This document shows positions 49,468-53,406 of a DNA stretch of 53,406 nucleotides, in pieces (positions within the stretch are counted from its first letter, which is position 1; every line of letters starts with the position of its first letter). The DNA is taken from positions 1-53,406 of the forward strand of contig QNEY01000001.1 in NCBI GenBank assembly GCA_003645385.1, read 5' to 3'. This DNA is from Gammaproteobacteria bacterium (GTDB taxonomy: Bacteria > Pseudomonadota > Gammaproteobacteria > Nitrosococcales > Methylophagaceae). The translations under genes were made by a program, and so were the position numbers. The notes under the pieces were generated by a model. It was not told the DNA's origin and did not search any database. It worked only from the letters and a program-made list of their open reading frames with translations.

Positions 49468-49710
49468 CTACCAGTATGCAACAGTTGCAATTGTGTCAGG
49501 TGCTGTGCCTTTGAAATAGATGTCTGCTTCCATTGCAAAGATGTCAATGCTTGCACCTGCTTCAAGTTTAATATCCTGTGATGCTGAATCACCAACAAAG
49601 ATTGATGCACCGTTTGCAAGATTCGCAACAATTGTGACTCGTGAAGTGTTCTTTTCTCCAATAGCAGCTGCACTTGCTGCTGCAACAATGGTTTTTGTTT
49701 TGAATGACAT
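49468..49710 (-). CDS. Small beta protein, probable capsid decoration (80 aa)
   Basis: The pattern TSRVTIVANLANGASIFVGD, DIKLEAGASIDIFAME and ADIYFKGTAPDTIATVAYW is that of a common small all-beta phage virion protein, often encoded near portal or capsid genes and thought to decorate the shell or to act as an adaptor. The function in this phage is inferred. The start has AGGATAATTAAAAATG. Confidence 0.6.
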   Translation of the reverse strand: MSFKTKTIVAAASAAAIGEKNTSRVTIVANLANGASIFVGDSASQDIKLEAGASIDIFAMEADIYFKGTAPDTIATVAYW

Positions 49711-49732
49711 TTTTAATTATCCTTTATACAAG

Positions 49733-51172
49733 TTATTCAGCATTGTCAGTTTCATCATCTTCATCTGGTTCATCTGGTTCATCAATGTCATCAGTGTCAG
49801 ATTCAGTTTCATCATCTTCAAGCCCATCAAGATGTTCATCTTCTGTCACTGTTGTTTCATCAACTTCTGGTTCTGGCTCGCTCGGATTCACTTCAACGAG
49901 TGCCATCGGTCTTAAATATATATCTTCTTGATCTTCATCAATTAGTTTTCCAAACATTTCACGAACCTCATTCACTTTCAAATAAGGCAAGATCGGTGTT
50001 ATTGCAATAGCAAGTTCAGCAAGATCAGCTTGCAATGCTTTAACTTGTGACCAATCGAATTTGAACATTAAATTTGTGTCGGGATCTTTTATCCGTAGCA
50101 GATTGATTGTCATTGAGTCTGCAAAATCATTCCACAGACTGATCATTGTGCCACGATAGAATATTTTTTCAGCTGCTTCAAGATTCGGTGATGACAATGG
50201 ACTGTTTTCTTGAGCAACACGAGCATGAACCAAAAGCGGTGGAACACCAAACGCTGCACAGATATGACTTTCTGCCATTGACGATAAACCGGGCCAGTCT
50301 AAATCTTTCAGCGGTGCAATGAATGATGCACTTGCACCTTCACCTGTTAAGAATAAAGGACCGCCACGCTTGCCCTTGCCAACTGCTTCTGCAAGAAGTT
50401 CACGCATTTCATTTTGTTGTGTTGGTGTAAACTCCTCAGGTTGATGAAGTATCATGCCCGGCACTTTCATGTTTTCGAGCATTTCAAGAATGTAATTATC
50501 CTTTTCACTATCCAGCTTAAAATCCCTATAACAGGCTTGCATTGGAGCAATGCCGTCAACCAATGATTGCGGGTCAACAAATCTTCTGTATATCATTGCT
50601 TCTGGCATTACTGTAAATTGTTTTCCTGATGGGATGTTCACTTTGAAGTGATCAATGAATCTTGATTGTTCATCAGATCCAATTGTTAATTTTGGAATAA
50701 GTTTGCACCACGATGTTGGCAAGGGCCAAAGCTCTGCAACTTCACCAGCTTTGTTAAACCACTTCCAGATGAATGATTGACCTGTCAGATCCATGTGACT
50801 GATGTCAAATTCATATAAATTCGTTTGTGTTAAATATGCGTTTGGTCTTTGTATGACTTCAAGCTCTTGCATTCCATCAACAATATTCCATTTCTTTTCA
50901 TCGTCATAGTATCCGATTTCAAGATTTGCTTCAGGAAAAGATGTCATATGCTTTCTGACACAAGCATAAATCATTGCATGAAATTTGAATACCACTTCTT
51001 GCTCTGTCTGTGATAAGTTTCCCCACATTTCCGATAAACTGACAGAGTTGCTTCCAAAGATCGAGTCCCAGCCAGTTGATGCAGACATCAATCCATCTTG
51101 TGCAGTTGCTTGACCTTTTGACCGTATGACTTTACGGATCGCCCATTTTGCAATGCTTTTATATAGATTCAT
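49733..51172 (-). CDS. Portal protein, HK97 family (479 aa)
   Basis: HK97-type portal: EVVFKFHAMIYACVRKHMTS, FEANLEIG-like strand and PNAYLTQTNLYEF, SFIWKWFNKAGEVAELWPLP, YRRFVDPQSLVDGIAPMQAC, and the stem/crown helices with AFGVPPLLVHARVAQENSPL and EKIFYRGTMISLWNDFADS. The last 55 residues are almost all acidic. It forms the dodecameric ring for DNA entry. ATG 51172 overlaps the terminase stop (ATGA). Confidence 0.9.
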   Translation of the reverse strand: MNLYKSIAKWAIRKVIRSKGQATAQDGLMSASTGWDSIFGSNSVSLSEMWGNLSQTEQEVVFKFHAMIYACVRKHMTSFPEANLEIGYYDDEKKWNIVDGMQELEVIQRPNAYLTQTNLYEFDISHMDLTGQSFIWKWFNKAGEVAELWPLPTSWCKLIPKLTIGSDEQSRFIDHFKVNIPSGKQFTVMPEAMIYRRFVDPQSLVDGIAPMQACYRDFKLDSEKDNYILEMLENMKVPGMILHQPEEFTPTQQNEMRELLAEAVGKGKRGGPLFLTGEGASASFIAPLKDLDWPGLSSMAESHICAAFGVPPLLVHARVAQENSPLSSPNLEAAEKIFYRGTMISLWNDFADSMTINLLRIKDPDTNLMFKFDWSQVKALQADLAELAIAITPILPYLKVNEVREMFGKLIDEDQEDIYLRPMALVEVNPSEPEPEVDETTVTEDEHLDGLEDDETESDTDDIDEPDEPDEDDETDNAE

Positions 51173-52596
51173 CGACTCATTCCCATTCTACCCTTGCCAG
51201 TGATTTCTTTGTATAGAGCAACAACAAGACTGTCAACTTGATCATCATGCTTTCCAGATGGAAATGACAAGAACTCTGAAATCCATTCTCTATTCCATTC
51301 TGATTCAACAAGATAAACATGACCAGCTTCAAATATTGGTTCAAGTATGCTTGCACGAGCAACTTTGTCTGTTTGTGGTGTGACTTTTCTGACAACAGCT
51401 TTGCCATGCAGCACATCTTTGATCAAATCATAGGTATCCTTATATCCTGCAACAACTTCAATGACAACTCTGACTTCCATGCCGTCATCTTCAGCAGCTG
51501 CAATCATCCATTTGTTTCTTTTAGTTGCTGTCAATTGTCCACGCTTAACGTCACTGATATAAATTGCTCTGTTTTCAGCATCATATGCAGCATAAGTTCC
51601 AACTGTATAATCGGGATCAGATTTCACACGCTCTTTTTCAGATGAAGCAAGATCCCAACCCCTATACCAAATTAATCCATCAGGAACATCTTTTGCTTTA
51701 ATAATTTTACATAGATCAGCACGAAGCATATTGCCTGTTCTTGGTTTTGGCTCCTGTAAGCCTTGGGATTGCCATGCATACAATCCCATAAAGGATCTCA
51801 TAGTTTTATACCACTTTTCAGTGAACCGCTCTGTGAATAGATATTCTTTTGTGTTTTCATCTTGAGCTGGAAATTTTAACATCTCAAATTCAGGGAAGTC
51901 CTCATCATAGTCTTTTGACAGTTTGTCATTCTTCCTTTCGATAGTGCCGACAACATCATCTTCATGCCATCTGTTCGCAACAATGACAACTGCATGAACA
52001 GGTGCCAGTCTTGTCAGCAGATCAGATTGAAATGACTCCCATTTCTTTCTTCTGATTGTTTCTGATTCAGCCTCTTCACGGTTTTTGTAATAATCGTCAA
52101 CAATCAAAATGTGAGCACCACGACCGGTGATTGTGCCACCGATGCCAGCTGAATGCACAGCACCTTTGCCACCTGTGACATTCCAACTGCCTAAAGCAGA
52201 CCGATCTTGTTTGATTCCGAAGCCGTGTGATGCTCCAACAGTCTGTGTGATCGCTCTGCAATCATATGACATGCTTGAAGCCAGTATGTAGTTATAAGAA
52301 GCAATTATGACTTCATGGTCACGATTTCTAAGCAGATGCCAAGCTGGATAACGTCTTGAAGCAACATCTGATTTACCGTGCCTTGGTGGAATACATATGC
52401 AAACATAAGCAGATTCGCCCGATTCAACTTGCTTTGTGACCTTATCGAGTGCATCAAGCATGGCTGTGGTATGTCTGCCGTATGTATAATCTTTTGATGG
52501 CGGATATAATCTGAAAAATACAGCGAATGACTCAACCGACTGTCTGGTGATCAGTTCCTCAATCGCATGTCTAGATTTTACTGATCCGTCACTCAT
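51169..52596 (-). CDS. Large terminase subunit (475 aa)
   Basis: ATPase: Walker A IPPRHGKSD (residues about 70-76), Walker B HILIVDDYY (about 163-170), adenine/Q-type upstream region. Nuclease: RGWDLASSEK and KHDDQVDSLVVALY supply acidic residues of the RNase H-like domain. I chose ATG 52596 inside the end of terS; a start at 52665 would add a hydrophobic extension and overlap terS by 77 nt, which is unlikely. Packages DNA with the small subunit and the portal. Confidence 0.92.
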   Translation of the reverse strand: MSDGSVKSRHAIEELITRQSVESFAVFFRLYPPSKDYTYGRHTTAMLDALDKVTKQVESGESAYVCICIPPRHGKSDVASRRYPAWHLLRNRDHEVIIASYNYILASSMSYDCRAITQTVGASHGFGIKQDRSALGSWNVTGGKGAVHSAGIGGTITGRGAHILIVDDYYKNREEAESETIRRKKWESFQSDLLTRLAPVHAVVIVANRWHEDDVVGTIERKNDKLSKDYDEDFPEFEMLKFPAQDENTKEYLFTERFTEKWYKTMRSFMGLYAWQSQGLQEPKPRTGNMLRADLCKIIKAKDVPDGLIWYRGWDLASSEKERVKSDPDYTVGTYAAYDAENRAIYISDVKRGQLTATKRNKWMIAAAEDDGMEVRVVIEVVAGYKDTYDLIKDVLHGKAVVRKVTPQTDKVARASILEPIFEAGHVYLVESEWNREWISEFLSFPSGKHDDQVDSLVVALYKEITGKGRMGMSR

Positions 52597-53053
52597 TGCC
52601 AGGTTCAGAGTTAGGATCAACATCACTAGCAGCATCATTTTTGTTAAGGACAGCAAATTCCGCAATTGATATTCCCTGTTCTTTCATAATTTCCAGCAGT
52701 TCTTCATCCGTGTGTTCGCTCAAAGGATTGTTGGTAACTGTCTGATGAATGTGGTTCGTGTTCTTCCAATCTGATGGCATTCTGTTGATCAGCCAGAACA
52801 CTTGTGCTTTGACATTGCCTTTGATAGCTGACTTCAACAATGCCTCCTCAACCATCACTGTTCTTGCTTTGCGTGCTTGTATAGTGGCATCACTGTATTT
52901 CAGAAGAAAGTCTTTATGCTTTGGATCGCCACTCTTACGCCAAACCATTAATGTTGCTCTAGTGAAATTAGCAGCTTTCAATGCTTCCTCTTGAAACGCA
53001 CCTTGAGAGATGTGCTCTAGGAACTCATTCTTTTGTTCTTCTGAAACAGGCAT
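52589..53053 (-). CDS. Small terminase subunit (154 aa)
   Basis: N-terminal helix-turn-helix (GAFQEEALKAANFTRATLMV, WRKSGDPKHKDFL), then a long helical oligomerisation segment (VMVEEALLKSAIKGNVKAQV), and an acidic C-terminus. Size and position directly before terL fit phage small terminases, which recognise the packaging site. It is the first gene of the right arm. Confidence 0.82.
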   Translation of the reverse strand: MPVSEEQKNEFLEHISQGAFQEEALKAANFTRATLMVWRKSGDPKHKDFLLKYSDATIQARKARTVMVEEALLKSAIKGNVKAQVFWLINRMPSDWKNTNHIHQTVTNNPLSEHTDEELLEIMKEQGISIAEFAVLNKNDAASDVDPNSEPGNE

Positions 53054-53078
53054 GTTCTCACGCTTTTAGTATCATTTC

Positions 53079-53161
53079 AAATGGGACAAACATATATAGC
53101 GAGCATTTCGTAAAATTTGTAAAAAGTCGTTTTCTCTTTCTTAAATATGTTAGTCCCATTT
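53079..53161. repeat. 17-nt inverted repeat flanking the terS promoter region
   Basis: AAATGGGACAAACATAT (53079-53095) and ATATGTTAGTCCCATTT (53145-53161) are reverse complements at 16 of 17 positions. The 49-nt spacer holds, on the - strand, TTTACA (53118-53123) and TATATA (53093-53098) or CTATAT, 18-19 nt apart, a plausible terS/structural-operon promoter. Such a pair around a promoter suggests an operator or a packaging recognition site. Confidence 0.6.
53093..53123 (-). promoter_or_regulatory. Possible late promoter for the structural arm
   Basis: On the - strand TTTACA (53118-53123) with a -10-like CTATAT or TATATA (53094-53099 / 53093-53098) 18-19 nt downstream, about 40 bases before the terS start. 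Spacing is slightly long for sigma70. It overlaps the left arm of the inverted repeat at 53079-53095, as expected for a regulated promoter. Confidence 0.35.
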
Positions 53162-53242
53162 CACGATTGTTGTTTTTTCTTTTTTTTTCGGTTTTTTTTG
53201 CTCAAAAAATCACTAAAAATTAGAACAAGAAAAACTTAAGAT

Positions 53243-53271
53243 TTGAGATAATTATACAACTCAATTAATCT
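53243..53271 (+). promoter_or_regulatory. Possible + strand promoter at the right end
   Basis: TTGAGA (53243-53248), 17 nt, then TAATCT (53266-53271). It points to the right end of the window; it could drive the early arm only if the right end joins the left end. It lies among direct repeats of ACTTAAGATT, which overlap or flank it. Confidence 0.35.
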
Positions 53272-53360
53272 TTTCAAGCTAAAAGACTTAAGATTATTTT
53301 GTTAAGAAAAGAAGTGAGACCCATGCAAGAGTCTTTGAAGATTCTAGTAAGATGCTTTGA

Positions 53361-53378
53361 TGACCCTATTAAGGGTCA
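53361..53378. promoter_or_regulatory. 18-nt hyphenated palindrome
   Basis: TGACCCTATTAAGGGTCA has perfect 7-bp arms around ATTA. It may be an operator for a dimeric regulator or a short hairpin. It is about 90 nt downstream of the possible promoter and just before the tandem repeat at the window end. Confidence 0.5.
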
Positions 53379-53379
53379 C

Positions 53380-53403
53380 AAGTAAAGGTAAAAGTAAAGG
53401 TAA
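53380..53403 (+). repeat. Tandem 12-mer repeat at the right end
   Basis: AAGTAAAGGTAA occurs twice in direct tandem (53380-53391 and 53392-53403). It ends 3 bases before the window end. Short direct repeats like this occur at origins, packaging sites and some assembly ends; the sequence alone does not decide. Confidence 0.6.
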
Positions 53404-53406
53404 TAA

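Larger units (their letters stand above)
53054..53406. other. Non-coding region beyond terS
   Basis: This 353-nt AT-rich stretch holds no convincing gene (only a 20-codon frame at 53322-53384 with a weak start signal). It contains a possible terS promoter flanked by an inverted repeat, T-runs at 53176-53200, direct repeats of ACTTAAGATT near 53233 and 53284, a possible + strand promoter, an 18-nt palindrome and a tandem 12-mer at the end. If the genome is circular it joins 1-133 and would be the divergent control region and possibly the packaging site. Confidence 0.6.

Noticed and set aside
52597..52665. A 23-residue hydrophobic N-terminal extension of the large terminase
   Set aside because: It lies entirely inside terS in another frame and reads as a chance frame; the family starts near ATG 52596.
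53176..53200. A rho-independent terminator at the T-runs
   Set aside because: The T-runs are not preceded by a GC-rich stem on either strand.
53322..53384. A 20-codon reading frame (starting MQESLKILVR) in the right non-coding region
   Set aside because: Too short, with only a weak start signal and no coupling to another gene; reported as part of the non-coding region only.
1..53406. Lysogeny genes (integrase, repressor, excisionase) and attachment sites
   Set aside because: No tyrosine or serine recombinase motif and no CI/Cro-type regulator was seen; the single HTH-like protein at 1819 is not enough evidence.

Overview
The window looks like a nearly complete or complete genome of a tailed, siphovirus-like bacteriophage (53.4 kb, AT-rich, tightly packed, strong AGGAG-type ribosome binding sites). 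The evidence is a full HK97-type head module (small and large terminase, portal, MuF-type protein, S78-type protease, HK97-fold capsid), a non-contractile tail module with tape measure and a frameshifted chaperone, and a phage replication/recombination module. No integrase, repressor, excisionase, DNA polymerase or RNA polymerase is visible, so nothing supports lysogeny and the phage probably uses host polymerases. A candidate outer-membrane lipoprotein in a lysis-like cassette suggests a Gram-negative host; the host genus cannot be told from sequence alone.

Layout. Two convergent arms meet at a hairpin at about 19436-19501. Left arm (134-19431, + strand): small unknown genes, then recombination and replication genes: an Fe-S-type PD-(D/E)XK nuclease, a probable annealing protein, SSB, a free-standing HNH endonuclease, a replication initiator/loader, a DnaB-type helicase carrying an intein, and a RuvC-like resolvase. 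These are followed by an accessory block of DNA methyltransferases, an ASCH-like protein, an MmcB-like nuclease, a DUF1937 protein and an SNF2-like helicase, and then small zinc-ribbon and coiled-coil proteins. Right arm (53053 down to 19506, - strand): terS, terL, portal, two small virion-type proteins, MuF-metalloprotease fusion, protease, major capsid, a glycosyltransferase/methyltransferase cassette, head-tail connector, holin/lipoprotein/XhlA-like cassette, a YadA-like fibre protein, neck and tail genes, tape measure, tail-tip proteins and surface-type beta proteins. The non-coding 53054-53406 plus 1-133 would form one divergent promoter region if the molecule is circular or circularly permuted.

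Most notable points. (1) A six-gene, translationally coupled glycan cassette (38988-44206) sits inside the head operon between capsid and connector. It encodes a fused GT4/GT-A protein with a small N-terminal domain resembling virion-associated domains, a GT29 sialyltransferase-like protein with recognisable sialyl motifs, two SAM methyltransferases and a GT2 enzyme. It is a good candidate for a virion or host-surface glycan modification system. (2) The helicase intein starts with Ala, and has Trp in block B, Cys in block F and Thr at +1, the signature of rare class 3 inteins, at the Walker A lysine-threonine junction. (3) The MuF protein ends in an HExxH metalloprotease domain, suggesting a protease delivered with the DNA. 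(4) A structured element with a 13-bp closing helix precedes the cytosine-5 methyltransferase gene. (5) A 17-nt near-perfect inverted repeat flanks the probable terminase promoter. (6) No endolysin could be recognised although holin-like and lipoprotein genes are present.
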